From assembly GCA_030998225.1 (NCBI GenBank), contig JAPYXD010000259.1, positions 5,131,001 to 5,195,000 of the forward strand: DNA of 64,000 nt. Reading direction: 5' to 3'. This DNA is from Diplolepis rosae. Taxonomy: Eukaryota; Arthropoda; Insecta; Hymenoptera; Diplolepididae. Below, in pieces: positions 51,101-64,000 of the stretch. The notes below the pieces were generated by a model, which did not search any database, was not told the DNA's origin, and saw nothing but the letters and a program-made list of their open reading frames with translations. Both the position numbers and the translations under genes were made by a program. Every line of letters begins with the position of its first letter. Position 1 is the first letter of the stretch.

Positions 51101-54100
51101 TTATGTTGCTTGTTCCAAAAGCATCTTTGCTTCTTCATACAAACTTGTGCAGGGTTTCAGGTCCTCGGGATTTTCTTCACTTTTATTACATTTGCTGCTG
51201 TAATTGAAATTGTTCAGAAATTAGTCAATTTCCAATCGAAATTTAAATAAATACATTAAAACAGATAAGTTTTAATAAAAGTAATTAGAGAAAATCTTAT
51301 TATATTTCACTTAAATAAAATTTACCTGTAAAGTAATATATCGCTGGATAATAATCCGTAAGATGAGTTATGGAGAAGATGTTTTCGAACCAACGCGGTA
51401 TGCATTAAAGCAATATCGCTCAAAAACAGCTTCACATTTTCTAAATTAAAAGAAATGCATAATAAATGAACCGTCTTCACGAGCAAAATTAAAATACTAC
51501 AAAATATCTTTTACCGGTATCCCCATATTTTTTCATAAACTTTTCAACTAATTCATGGTTAGCAGTCTTGACGGAGATACCAATTCGTTGAAAGACGGCT
51601 TTACACTGCCATCGATTTTGAGTCTGATCTTGATTGGACGAAATAGAACATCGAGGTTGAGATTCATTGACGAGACTAGCCCAATCAACGCCTAAAGCAT
51701 CTCCTAAGCCTTTACCACTAGTCTTAATATCTTCTTCTAATTCACCATCGGATATTTCTTCGAAGTCCATTGTTTCAATGCTTTCATCTTCAATATTCTT
51801 ATTACTAAATAATAAAATTAATTATACAAATTTTCAATTTTTCAAAGAAAAAATTTTATCGTTTTTTTTTTTGTAAGTTTGAAGCAAAATTGATCAGTTT
51901 ACCTGTATGGAATTGTTTCTGCAGTATCTTTATCTTTCGAAAAAATAGTATTTTCCACGGATTGCTTAGCGAGCGGTTGAGATGAATCTTGGTTCTGAGT
52001 GGGCGATGCGACTTGATCAGCAGTTTCAACATTTTTTTTTGATCCCTTATCGACAATCTAAAATAAGAAATTAAAATATATCACTTTAAGTATTTTCTGT
52101 TTTTGGGTCAATCCATAAATCTGACATCAGGAATAACTTTATTATTGACCGTAAAGTGATGTTTCTGGAGACTGGCCCAGTTTCTCAAATAAAAAGTAAC
52201 TCACCTCATCATCCATGTTAAGAATATCATCCGGATCATCGCTGATATCACTAAGATCGCTCTCAGTATGTAAAGTTTGGAGAGGCTCCTCATGACAAAC
52301 TCTTTTCAACTCCGGAATCGGTGCTTCTTTCATCTCCACTTTCTCTTTCAGTGGCATCTTTTTCTGAAAACTATCTGCTGATTTTTCCCTACTTTTTCTT
52401 GGTCTGCCTTCAGCTAACTCCATCAGCTTTTTATTAATTGGCTCGTCCTTCATACTATTATGTAACGCTCCTTGTTTTGAAGTATGAGGTTGAATTTCAT
52501 CTCTCACCTCCGGTGTATTATACGACCTTCTCTTTCCATGATTTGGTTCCCCAACATCCATATCTTTCATCCTATCATTTCTATAATTTCCTCTCAAATG
52601 CATCGGCTGATTGTCCCACTTCCTAGTATCATTCATTTTCCAATCAGACATCGGACTATCATAACGAGATGTCCAGTCCTCTTCATGAGCTTCCGAACGA
52701 GGAAGACTTTCCCTATCCCATAACCCTCTTCCTCCTCTCCATTCCCTTTCCTCCCAATCGTTTCCTTGATACGGACGATCCCGAACTCCATGCTCCACTT
52801 CATGGTGAACATCCCAATTATCATTACTGCTTTCATCCCTGATTCCGCCCCCGGACCTTAATTTATCCCCTGGGTAAACCGGATGATGAATATCATCAAA
52901 TTGTCTCTCTCCTTGCATTCCATATCTTTGATTTCTGTCATCTCTTCCTCGTCTATCATTAAAGGGACTATACCTCCTTGGTTCGACCCCTTTTCTTCTA
53001 TCTTCCTCATGAGGGTGATGATCTCTATAATCCAAATGTGAACCTTGTTCTTCTTCTTCGTTCCAATGATCCGGCGGTAAGCGAGAATAATTTCTATCAA
53101 AGTTCCTATCCATTTCGATATTTCCTCTTGGACTGTCCCTTCTATCAGTCAATCGATCGATCTTCATCGGTGGGATGTGTTGCTGATCTTTCCTATCGTG
53201 ATCGGGATGTCCTCTTTCAAATCTGGGATTGAACCTCCTGTGTCGATCCCTCTCGTATATTGGATCCCGATCGAGCAAATGATCTCTCGTAGGGACGCTT
53301 TTATCGCCTATGCGGTCCATTGATCGATCTTTTGGGAAACGATCAATTCGCTCTCTATCCACAATTTTATGGATGGGAATATCCTTGTCTCCTGGTCTAT
53401 CATATCTCGCATCAAAACGTTGTGAACTCCTATCTCGTTCCACAAGCTTTGGATCATTCCGATCCTTGTCTCGGTCGTTTCTTCGATCTCGAAGGTTCCC
53501 CTTATCAACGGGACAGTCTTTCATCCTGTCTTTGCTTCTTCTATATCGCGAGCCTTTGTCCATTGGATTCACAGCTGTAGCAGCCATCAGGGAAGGGATT
53601 TCCCTTTCCCTTATTTTCGGGATGTCTTTTTCCCTTTCTCGATCTCTTGGCCTATCTCGACGGTCCAGAGGTTCATCCCGATCCTTTTCCCGTTGGTCTC
53701 GCTGATCACGGTTGAGTCTTGAGTCTCTATGATCATCTCTTATGTGATCTTTATCACGACGTTCTTTACTTCTTGGTCGGCTACGATCACCAGGGTAACT
53801 CTTGTCTTCGAAATCCCTTCCAGGGTTCTTCCGATGACTTTCGTCTTGACTTGAAGACGGTTTAGACTTACCTTGATCGAGTTTCCTGATCTCTTCTCTG
53901 TCCTTACTTCTCTCTTGTTTATGAGAATCCCGATCCTTCTTATCTAGTTCTCGAGGTCTGCTCGATGTGGAACGTTTATCTTGATGCCTGGAAGGTGTGT
54001 GATCATGTTTTGTTCTTGACGACTTTTCGGGTGTTCGACTGCGTTTGGATTTAGTAGAAATGTTATCCTTTGAATGCTGGTGTTTAGATTTATCAATAGG

Positions 54101-56062
54101 CGGTGTCCTAGATCGCCTTTCTTTTTCTTTAGAACGTCGTTTTGATTTATCTTCAACCTTGTTCTTTTCATCACTAGGTCGACTCTTGATTTTATCAAAT
54201 TCCTTAGGCTTCTCCGTGGGTTTATTTTTCGGCAGATCTTTCGGAACAGATTCTTCTTCTCGGATTTTCTTATGATGCTTGTCTTTGTCGTTCTCCTTGG
54301 CTTTCGGTTTCGGCGATTCGCTCCTGTTCCTTTCCTTGGACTTTCTGTTACCTGATGGGTGTGACATGAGCGGAGCTGGAGATTTTGTTCTTGGCACAGA
54401 GTGTTTTCTTCCTGGAACGGGATTCGATTTCTTGGCTGGCTTCTCTTCTTTTTTGGAAGTCACTTCTATTTTGCGCTTTTTCTTGACAACCACTTTCTCA
54501 TTCTTTTGTCCAAGGCGTTTTAATTTCAACCTGAAAAAAAAATCAAGTTTGCCTTGAAAGATGTTTTGTTAGAAAGGAGTTTTAATATTGAACATATTAT
54601 CTCACTTCTTTTTTTTTTCTTTATCGTCATGATCTGGGGATACACTGTGATGTTTGACTTTCTTAAGCTTCTTAACTTTCTTGCGTGAATCAGAAGTTGA
54701 TGTAGAGGAAGAATCATCGCTACTGGAACTGCTGCTACTGGTGGAGGAACTGGAACTGCGAGAGCTTGAAGAAGAGCTCATAACTTTCTTCTTGAACTTG
54801 ACTTTGTCCTTTCCGTGAACTTCCTTGTCCTTCTTCATTTGTATTTCTAATTCCCTCTGTAAAAGCTGTCGACGTCTCTCCAGGACTTTCTCGTCTTCGT
54901 ATTCAAGATCCGTCTGATTCCACTCTTCTAAATTTAAGTCGGGACTGTGTGACGCCTTCTTCACAATTTTAGAAGTAAATCGCTTGAATGGATCTTCATT
55001 AAGCTAGTGGTTTATAAGAATCAAATTGATCGCATTACTGAGTAAATTTTCTTCAGGAAATTTGAAAATCGCCAGTAAACACTTCTCACTTTTGAGAGCG
55101 TTGGGGTATTTATCAAAGCAATTTATTATTCTAAAATTATATTATAAAATGAAGCTTTTGAAAACTTATCTCTTGAAGGAAGTTTTTCTTTGTTCTATGT
55201 ATGTTAAATGCCATTAAAATTTTTTATTGTAGCCAAGTTAACTAATACTTGGTCGTTATCATATTTAAGGTAAGAATTTTATATTTATAGAAATAATCTA
55301 TTTGCATTGCATATAATCAAGCTTGAGAGGAAACATATTTTTCGTAAGTTTTCAAATGTGTTTTCTCCTAATAAATGATCATCATTCAAATTTAATGTTA
55401 AATTAGATGTTGAAGTATTTTTTTTAGTAAAAGCTATGAAAAATCTAAAAAAATTTGATGAAAAATGCGATCTTTGAGTAAATATATTTACAAATGAATT
55501 CAACACAAGTAATGAATGATTAAAAACTTACTAATGTAGCATTCGTTGTTGCATTATCCTTTTTCACTCGTTTGGATGGACTGATTAGCGTGTGGGTATT
55601 CGCATACCTGATGGTAAAAGCAGTAATTTTGCAATTATATTTTCTAAATGCCAAATCATTTTAAATTATAAATAAAATATTGCATACTGTACACATATTT
55701 TCTATTCAGAAATTTAATAATTAATATGGGTAGAGTACAAAAATGGAATTCAATAATCAATGAAACAAAAACATTAGAATATAATTTTGGAATAAACGCT
55801 TGTCATTTTTCCAATGTATTTGAGATGATTTCACTTCGATTAGAATTGATACAAATGAATCAAACAAAAGAACTTACTTGCAATTTTTCCCATAAGAACA
55901 ACTACCATTAAGTGCCCAATTTCTACAGAAATCTGAAGAATTTGAGGTGTTGATAGTGGCTGCTGGTTTAGTTCCCAACCTTTCAAAAACACTTGGTCGT
56001 CGAGAGTCAATATTACATTTCGTAGTCTCAACTGTTATTTTTCTTATATTTGATTTTGACAT
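51101..56062 (-). CDS. flacc: Zinc finger CCCH protein ZC3H13 / flacc, m6A writer subunit
   Basis: Eight exons (55878-56062, 55532-55607, 54606-55004, 52205-54530, 51903-52057, 51515-51804, 51326-51440, 51101-51197) give about 1,214 residues. In the family this nuclear protein bridges the Fl(2)d/WTAP and Nito/RBM15 parts of the mRNA N6-methyladenosine writer complex. The N-terminus has the diagnostic Ser-Arg-Arg-Pro-Ser-Val-Phe-Glu-Arg-Leu-Gly, then a single CCCH-type finger split by the first intron. A poly-Ser run is encoded around 54780-54700. The very long charged Arg/Asp/Lys/Glu low-complexity region follows (52205-54530). The conserved C-terminal domain starts with an acidic segment around Met-Asp-Phe-Glu-Glu-Ile-Ser-Asp. 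The start matches the vertebrate Met-Ser-Lys N-terminus. Codons in the charged region give long open frames on both strands; these are shadows. Confidence 0.92.
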
Positions 56063-57151
56063 ATTATTACCATAAAACAATCGTATTTCGACAATGGAAG
56101 TACATAACTGCAGTATGCAAATACTCTTTTTGTTATGGATTTAACGAGGATTGTTTTACGACAGGGTACAATTTGTATCAAAAGCAAAAAGATATAAGTA
56201 AACCTGAATAGAGTATACTTATTTCTTAACCTAATAACGGTACTTCCCAGCTTAATTTAGCCATACAAAACCAACTTTAAGAACAATTTCTGTAGAATAC
56301 TGATTAACGATATTAATCTTACTAATCCACGAATTCGCGAAGACTCACTTTCTTGTTTTTGCAACTTTTCATCGTGGTCAATCGTGGTTAATGAGCTTTT
56401 TCAGATGCTCAACTAGACCATAGACATAGAGGAATAGACTGCACGATAACACGATTTCGCAGACGAGCATTAACGAGCATAGGAATAAGAGAATTAGAAA
56501 TCGTAGATCTGCAAGACGCCACCTATAATTCCAATGCAACTGAAATGTGAACTAACGCAAAGGGGTGCATAAAGGTAAATTTACGATTGTTCTGTAAAGT
56601 TATGAACAATAAGCGAATGGTAAAAATGAATATTTATCGAATACAAAGTGTTTCAGATAGGATTTCCATTGTATACAGTGAAAAATCAAGTATCTGATTA
56701 TTAATCTTTCGACATTAAAAGTGCAATAACATGGAAACTTAGAACCGAAAGCGCAAAGTGTTAATCATAAGAGGGAAAAAGAGAGGTATATCTGTGTGTC
56801 TCTTTCACTCTTATCGTTTTTTATGTTTATGGTTTACGCTTTAAATAGACTGCACTAGAGTCCCTAGAAAATAACTAGACTGCACCATGATACTACACAT
56901 ATAAAGGTTAGGGTTGTAACGTTTCATGAAATTTTTTAGACGTTTCAAAGTTTCCAAATGGTTTCCAAAGTTTCAAGCATAATGGCGGGAAGATCAAACT
57001 AATTGAATTTTCAAAATTCATAAATAAATTGCATAAATAATCAAATAAATAACTAATTTATATAGAAAATTTGAGTAAATAAATAATTTCAACTAATTAG
57101 AAAGATTAAATCACGTGAGTCAAATGTAAATTATTTGGTATTTTATTTAGA
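56063..57151. other. Intergenic DNA upstream of flacc
   Basis: About 1.1 kb between the flacc start and the SINE copy. It should contain the flacc promoter. Apart from a weak hairpin at about 56745-56845 (AAAGCG paired with CGCTTT, CATAAGAG with CTCTTATC), I see nothing. Confidence 0.4.
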
Positions 57152-57404
57152 GAATTTGAAAATCTTTAGCAGTCGACCGGCAATCGAAAGACCTGGGCTC
57201 GAATCCCAGCGCAGTCGAAAGCGTCATTTTTTCCACAGAAAGATTTTCAAATTCTTTAAATATTGAATTTATTTGCATTATTTGCGATATAAGAGTTTGA
57301 AATTGTCTACGAGGACACCTGTCGACAACGTATCCTATCTGATACGCGACTAGTGATCCTCCGATAATGTAGGCAGTGACAAAAATTTCAAACTCAACTA
57401 ATTA
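57152..57404 (+). mobile_element. Dispersed truncated copy of the tRNA-derived SINE, with 12-bp target-site duplication
   Basis: The insert runs from GAATTTGAAAATCTTT, an inverted scrap of the unit, directly into the 3' half of the tRNA-like body (AGCAGTCGACCGGCAATCG), the T-run and the full 3' tail ending CAAACTCAACTAATTA. It is bracketed by ATTTTATTTAGA at 57140-57151 and 57405-57416. The D arm and 5' part are missing, so the A box is gone while the B box remains. Confidence 0.8.
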
Positions 57405-57443
57405 ATTTTATTTAGAACTTTTTATGGACTTACATCCCCAATA

Positions 57444-57510
57444 AAGGTGTAGACATACCTCATAAAGCAAGCAAGCAAAATGCTTGTTTTACAAGGTATG
57501 TCTGCACCTT
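57444..57510. repeat. Small hairpin
   Basis: AAGGTGTAGACATACCT on the left pairs with AAGGTATGTCTGCACCTT on the right, and the stem continues into GCAAGCA/TGCTTG. It is only about 67 bases long and lies 30 bases from the SINE copy. Confidence 0.55.
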
Positions 57511-58997
57511 AAATGTTTGATGTGTCCACATGAATCGAAGCGAAAAATATGTTTTTACGTATAATACATAAATTACGTATTATACGTTGAAAACCTCGTG
57601 TGATATGTCAAAATTCATCCCTGGCCATGAGCGATGAACTGCAAAAGGCTGTCTTGAATTATAACGATGCATTAAATTCATTTTTTCCAATATTGAATGT
57701 TCCCTAAGCGTGAAAACATTCAAAATTTTCACGTGAAGAACAAACTGTAGAAAGTGTTAATCGCGATTCAAGGCAACGATCTCGAAACCCTGTTTCTAGT
57801 CCAATCATTGTAATAAAGCAGTCACAAGGTACTACGATCATTTATCTCGTAAATGAACTGTGAAAAAATTACATCAGGACCGTAAGTGCCTAGAAGCAAC
57901 TGCGTAAAATAATTCTGGTTTCAATTGAATGGTAAGTCTGCTGTTTACGTCAAATGACGCCTACGTCACGTCTATGCAAGCTAGGTTATATATGTAATTT
58001 TGAGTCGCATTCTCCTTTATTGATTTACAATGGAGATGTAACGAACTTATTTTTTGCGGAGCCAAAATTTTTCCGACCTCAGAGTTCCGTGGTCTTTTGT
58101 GTGTTTCATTCTTTTGATTTGGAAATTTTTGAGTATTTTAAAAGTTCTTCGACTCGAGTGACATTCTGTGTTTGGATATACGTGCATCCGTGCATATCAG
58201 ACATATGTTTCTTTAAATAATTTTTTCTGTCTTTGTTTTATTTCGATTGATTTTTTTCTGTTTGTGGTGATAGATATAAAACAAAATTAAATTGCTAGTT
58301 GTCATTTAATATCAAAATCGAAAATTAAGTTTCTAGGAAAAATCAAGAGATCATTAACTGAACTTTATTTTATTAGTTTGTCTCTGATTAATTTTGATTT
58401 ATACTATTTAGTGTAAATAATTTGATATTGTCTTGTTTTAAAATGAATTAGAAGTGTTGAATAGCGTTGAATTTGTTCTGAAGTTTTCTTATTTATTTGG
58501 CATTTGTTCCATTTAAAAATGCTTGATATTCTGTTCTCTTAATATGATCTTGAATGTTTGTTATTTCTATTCAATAAAGAATAATTTACTTACCTTTTCG
58601 ATGAAAAAAATGTAACTCAATCGGTTAATTTCATGACTAGAGTTGTCGTAAATCAGTTCTATCAATCCTGCTTCAATGTCAAGTGTTATAGACCCCTTTA
58701 CAGAGTTAAATAAATTTAATCCAGAAATTTGCAGTTTCGATCAAGTGTTTTCAAACAGACGTTCGTTATGAATCTTACACACTTGAAAACTTTATAAAAA
58801 TGTTTTACCTGCATAGTAAATTAATCTTTAGATTAATTTTTAATATAGTGAATTAAAAAAAAATTATAATGACTCATTTGAATTAATTTTTATTCTAAGA
58901 ATGTTAATTATATCTATTTTTCAGAGAATTTAATGCTTTTTAATCAATTTTTTAATACTTTGTTTTTATGAAGGTGTATGAACTATAAGGAATTACA
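57511..58997. other. Upstream region of Mo25
   Basis: About 1.5 kb of AT-rich DNA before the Mo25 start codon. A TTTTTCAG acceptor-like site at about 58917-58924 could begin the 5' untranslated exon that carries the ATG. An 88-codon frame at 57954-58220 has no recognisable feature and is not called. Confidence 0.35.
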
Positions 58998-60841
58998 ATG
59001 CCTCTGTTCGGAAAATCTCAAAAAAGTCCGGCGGAGGTGGTGAAAGCTCTAAAAGAGGCTGTCAATGCTCTGGAGCGTGGTGACAAGAAGGTAGAAAAGG
59101 TATGTTGTGAAAGTACATTCCTCGTTCTGTGACAAAGCAACTTCGTTTTCAGGCACAAGAGGATGTCAGCAAAAATCTTGTCCACATCAAAAACATGTTA
59201 TATGGCACTGCCGAATCTGAGCCTCAAGCCGACATCGTTGTGGCGCAACTTGCACAAGAGCTGTACAACAGCAATCTTTTGCTTCTTCTGGTTCAAAATT
59301 TAAGTCGAATAGATTTCGAGGTAAATCTTAAAATTTATTAAATATTTTAATATTCTTTAAGATTCATTAAATTTACTTCAAATATTTAGGGAATAAGACT
59401 AAAGAATTCACTAAGGAATGATTGTAAATTATGTATTATAAAATGAAGATTTTTTTCGACTTGGTCATGCGAAAAATTTTTATTTAATTTTAGGGACAAC
59501 GTTTTATTTATATTAAGAAATATCGTTCTTACAATTGTTTATAATGGTAAATTTTTTCCTTCCAAACAGTTTTTTGATTTTAATGTGACTGAAATGTTAT
59601 TGAAATAAAATTAAAAAATTGTTTGAATTGGATGAAAAAGAAACTATTTTTTTTTAGGATTTATAATTTCAAACATTGATGAAATTTTATATCCTAATTA
59701 AATTTTTCCTAGGGAAAGAAAGATGTTGCTCAGGTATTCAACAATATTTTAAGAAGGCAAATTGGCACGAGATCACCAACAGTGGAGTATATTTGCACTA
59801 AGCCAGAAATATTATTCACTCTCATGTCTGGGTAGGTTATTTTAGCTCTTATTTAAATACTACTTCAGATTTCCCAAAAAAGATTTCTATTCGCTATGTA
59901 ACCTTTTCTCATCAATTTCAGTTATGAGCATCAAGATATCGCGTTGAATTGCGGTACTATGTTGAGAGAATGTGCTCGATACGAAGCGCTAGCTAAAATT
60001 ATGATTTATTCCGATGACTTTTATAATTTCTTTAGATACGTCGAAGTTTCTACCTTCGATATTGCTTCAGATGCCTTTTCTACTTTTAAGGTACTGGTCG
60101 CCAAAATTAATTTTTTAGGTTTTGAAATTTGAATCTTTATTTTATTTAATAATAATTTAATAATGTTAATTTTCAGGAGCTGCTCACGAGGCACAAAATT
60201 CTGAGCGCTGAATTTTTAGAAGTCAATTACGATAAGGTCTTTTCACATTATCAAAGGTTACTGAACTCGGAAAATTATGTGACTCGTCGACAGAGTTTGA
60301 AGTTACTGGGAGAACTGCTTCTTGACAGACATAACTTTACCGTAAACCTATTTTTGTAGCAAAATAAAATATCGTTTATAAAATGACTTTAAAAAATTCA
60401 TAATTTACTATATTTTTGTAGGTCATGACCCGGTATATATCAAACCCCGACAATTTAAAGCTAATGATGAATATGCTTAAGGAGAAGTCTCGTAATATCC
60501 AGTTTGAGGCCTTTCACGTATTTAAGGTTAATTATATTGTTAAAAATTAATTTTACTTGAAAAATTCTAGGATTCAAGGAAAATTATTTCCTAAGGTTCT
60601 ATTTCAAGCTTTTTAAAATGATTTAATGAGACATTAACTGAATGCTTATGAAATGTAGGTATTTGTTGCCAACCCGAATAAACCGAAACCAATTTTGGAT
60701 ATTTTACTTCGGAACCAAGAGAAGTTGATTGAGTTTCTCACACGCTTCCATACAGATCGCTCGGAGGATGAGCAGTTTAACGACGAGAAGGCTTACCTGA
60801 TTAAGCAAATAAAAGAGCTTAGATCAGTACATGAAAATTGA
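58998..60841 (+). CDS. Mo25: Mo25 / calcium-binding protein 39 (CAB39)
   Basis: Seven exons (58998-59099, 59153-59320, 59713-59831, 59922-60090, 60177-60341, 60422-60526, 60659-60841) give 336 residues, close to the human length. The product is an armadillo/HEAT-like helical scaffold. In the family it locks the STRAD pseudokinase in its active conformation and so activates LKB1, and it also stimulates Ste20-type kinases. The start Met-Pro-Leu-Phe-Gly-Lys is diagnostic, as are the internal [12 protein letters not shown] and the Val-Phe-Val-Ala-Asn-Pro-Asn-Lys stretch near the C-terminus. Conservation is very high throughout and nothing is missing. AATAAA is at 60881-60886. Confidence 0.97.
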
Positions 60842-62107
60842 GTAAAAATATTTCTACTTTTATTTTCGAGTAGTTATGTAAATAAAATTTACATTCACAA
60901 TTTATTATTGTAACATACAGACTTCAGGCAACATAATACTCTGCTAATTTCTATCAATCGATCGGTTATCTGACACTTAGTATGGCAGCTATAGACACAT
61001 TTAATAAAATTGTTGTTTAAGAATTTCTCAATTCAACATAAATAAATAATTTCTCAACTGTTTTTGAAATTTTTAATATTTTTTGAAAAACTAATATTAA
61101 AATTTTTTTTGAGCATTTAAAGTTTTTTTTAAATCTATTTTTTCTTTTCAAGTGTCATTAAATTTATACTGTGTATAAAAACTCTTGAACTATTTATGAA
61201 ATCAAGTGTTATCTGATTAAAACAATAAATCGAATTAATTTTGAGCATCTTATTGAGAGAATTTTGCGATGGTACGCAATTTTCGATAGAAATGAATTTT
61301 TAAAAGAATAAACACGAGTAATATAAGCTTTATAAATGCTTTTGCAATCGTTTAATTAAATAAATGTATACTTCCAATCTCGATAATCGAGTTTTACGTG
61401 TCCCGTTTTTTGAAATAATACTTGTTGTAGCTGCTGTACTTTGTTTTTGTACTACAAGATATCCTATTCGCAGCGAATGTATTACTTATATCGATAGATA
61501 TTTCCTGCTTCATTTTATGCTAAAATTATAATCATGTATATGTATAGAATTGACTGTTAAAATGTAACGCCAAAACAATAATTATTGTTTATTATATTTA
61601 TTGCAATAAAAATATTACTAAAAAAAGAATCCTGCGGCTCAAAGATTTACTTTCAGTCACTAAATAAAACAAACAAATAAAGTTCATTATACCAAAAGTA
61701 TATTTTATTATCCGTAATCTCTAAAAATATTAATTTCCTTTGTATAAAAATTATTTTTCCAAATTGTCCATCCATAAATTTTCAAAGCACATGTACGAAA
61801 AGTTGATTAACGTATAAATGAAAGTTATAGACAATAAGAAGCGCTCTAAGCACTTCAAGTCGCTTAGTTAGAAACAAAAGAAATCACAAGATAAACCTGA
61901 TTAATATATCAATTAGTAATAGGTCGAATTTTAATAAAACACGAATAAACATAGTTTTTGCAACTGTACAGCGCCTCAAAAATCACAAAATACACATATT
62001 TTATCCTATAAAAAACAAATACTAATTTGTTTAGTCAAATAATTATTGTGAATCTTATTTCCATTACTGAATTAATATTATTTTATTTAAAATTTCTATG
62101 GGATTCT
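60842..62107. other. Convergent 3' regions of Mo25 and asp
   Basis: Contains the polyadenylation signal of Mo25 (60881-60886) and, on the minus strand, one for asp at 62082-62087. The middle is AT-rich, and I see no further gene or repeat. Confidence 0.45.
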
Positions 62108-64000
62108 TTACTCTTGATATTCGCCCAGTCTTCTTAATATTGAAGTTGTAGCGTGAAGAACATTACTGAAGAGACGAGGCAGTTTTTGTTTAAGTCCCCA
62201 GTCTGGTTTTGGATTAGGCATCACTTCTTCCTTTGATTTAGGATTAGCAGTTATAGTTTTATGTTTTTTACGTGTTATTGTATCATAAAGGGAATTCAGC
62301 AACCAGACGGATCGTGAATCATTTAAAACTGCCTGTAATTAAAACAGATTTAAATTTAGCTTGATTTTTCTAGATTTTTATATGAATGATAGAAAACTAA
62401 TTACCCTTGCATAATCAGGATTTTCGACGAGGACCCACATTAAGGTGGCGAGGTGTAGAAATAGTTGAACTTCCTTTTCCACTGTGACAGTCAAAAGCCT
62501 TGCCAAGGTTTCTATGTACTCAGGCTGAAAATTAGTTTAGAATTGTTAAATTAACTGATAGCTTTTATAAAGTATTATATAAGTTGAAAGGCTTTACGAA
62601 TTTGCTTACCTTTAACACAAATGGATTCGAGGGAGGATATTTTGCGAGAGTCACCAAAGTGCTAGTTGCTCGCACACAGGCTTCCATCCATGGTACAGAT
62701 CTATTGGATCGAACCAAGATCATGTAGATTTTGTCCACTAAACCAACTTTGCATACAGTTACACAACCGTTTGGCGATAAACGTGTTATAACGTCTGTAA
62801 AAATATTTTAATGTTACAAGCACTAAATTTTCATTTATTTCACAATGTTTTAATTCTAGAATTTTAAAACCTTGTAATTTTTATTTAAGAGCTTAGATAT
62901 TTAAAGCATAGAGATTTCTAACATTAAAAATGTTTAAATATCTAAGAAAATAGATAATTCCCTGTGCTCATAACTTTAATGCCTTATATTTTATTTAGTT
63001 TTAATTCCATACTTTTATGAATATTATCATGGATACTCTGATAATTACAGTAGCAAATATCCAAACCCACCTAAAGAAGAGAGGCACATTGACAGTCGAC
63101 CTAGATCATTAGAAAACAGGAATACATTAATTGACTCCTGCAATCTGTGCGATAACGTTTCTGCTGGTATCGCTCGTCTTGCAGCTCTTTCCGCCCTTTC
63201 TCTTAATTCTGCCATTTTCGCACATTCAACCTGCCTAACTTTATGACCTCTCCAAGCTGCTTGAATCTTCGTTGCGGCGTTTCCAATCCTCCTTGCTTCT
63301 TTAGCTTTTTCCTCCTTAATTTTTTTCTGTCTCAATACCTCTTCCCACCAAACTTCAATTAAAAGCACTGCCTTCTTACGAAGAATCAACAGTTCCTTTA
63401 ATCGCCTTCTCGCCAAAACAAGTTTCCAATATGCCTGGATTGTCAATACCGCCTTCCTCAGATCTTCATATTCCCTTCTGATCTCCTTTGCAAGAACCTT
63501 TGCTCGATATCTTCTCTGAAAACTAATGACGACAGATTTTTTTTGCAGATAATTATTTCTGCACTCTCGCATTATCAAAATCGATCTCCACCAACTTTGA
63601 ATTTTCACCACAGCCGTTTTGCATCGGATAAATTCTTTGACACATTCTCTAGTCTGGATTTTCGCTCGCCATTTTCTTTGTATCAAGAGAATTGCTTTTC
63701 TCGAGGTCAAGTATCTCTGCATCTCAATTTTACGAAGTTTATTTGCCCTGTGATGTCTCTGGACTACGGTAGCTGCAGACTTAAGTTCCAAGAATCTATT
63801 TCTGGCTTTTTTTCCTTCAACTCTTGCTCTCCAAAATGATTGAATTGTCAAGCATGCCTTCTTTATATTATTATACTTCCTCTGTTTGATTATCATCTTC
63901 CAGTTTGATTGAGCAACGATCACCGCTCGGCGATAGTCAACAAATTCTTGCCTGACTTTATTTCCTAGCCTCACTTCCCTCCACCGACGTTGAATCTTAA
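62108..64000 (-). CDS. asp: Abnormal spindle (Asp/ASPM) C-terminal part, cut by the window edge
   Basis: The visible exons are 63071 to beyond 64000, 62610-62794, 62405-62524 and 62108-62332, with the stop TAA at 62108-62110. The first encodes a run of IQ-like units spaced about 23 residues, with repeated Ile-Gln-x3-Trp/Phe-Arg or degenerate forms, about ten in the part seen. These bind calmodulin or myosin-type light chains and form a long helix. The last clear IQ (Ala-Ala-Thr-Lys-Ile-Gln-Ala-Ala-Trp-Arg-Gly) is followed by a helical, armadillo-like C-terminal domain with segments such as Val-Pro-Trp-Met-Glu-Ala-Cys. Asp acts at spindle poles and on microtubule minus ends. The N-terminal ASH and calponin-homology regions lie outside the window. 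A minus-strand AATAAA is at 62082-62087. Confidence 0.88.

Noticed and set aside
52438..54557. Several long plus-strand frames opposite flacc
   Set aside because: They are shadows of the Arg/Asp-rich low-complexity coding exon on the minus strand.

Overview
The window is nuclear DNA from an insect, AT-rich and intron-bearing, with GT-AG introns and many short inverted-repeat transposons. All eight protein genes have clear animal orthologues. Selenoprotein T carries Cys where vertebrates use Sec, as expected for Hymenoptera and several other insect groups. I suggest a hymenopteran, without proof.

Layout. 1-4.4 kb is a nest of DNA-transposon remnants and large hairpins. 4.8-26.5 kb (minus) is one giant gene, UBR4/purity of essence, which I resolve into 25 coding exons. 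28.6-29.9 kb (minus) is a selenoprotein T homologue. 30.5-34.3 kb is a 3.8 kb foldback element with a 9-bp target-site duplication, followed by two hairpin elements. 35.1-37.0 kb (plus) is the ATP synthase assembly factor ATPAF2. 37.1-47.4 kb (minus) is a secreted EGF/laminin-G protein, probably eyes shut; its introns are loaded with repeats. 48.2-50.3 kb (plus) is a SmydA-type SET/MYND protein. 51.1-56.1 kb (minus) is ZC3H13/flacc of the m6A writer complex. 59.0-60.8 kb (plus) is Mo25/CAB39. 62.1 kb to the edge (minus) is the C-terminal part of abnormal spindle (asp).

These are housekeeping or structural genes with no shared pathway, placed in alternating divergent and convergent pairs. I see no operon and no gene cluster.

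The most unusual content is repetitive. The last large intron of the eys-like gene holds five near-identical 339-bp tandem units plus an inverted copy. Each unit contains a foldable tRNA-like body with A box, B box and a T-run terminator. The whole block is flanked by a 13-bp direct repeat. A second copy of the family, with its own 12-bp target-site duplication, lies at 57.2 kb. Exon coordinates were read by eye from splice consensus and frame continuity and may be off by one or two bases.
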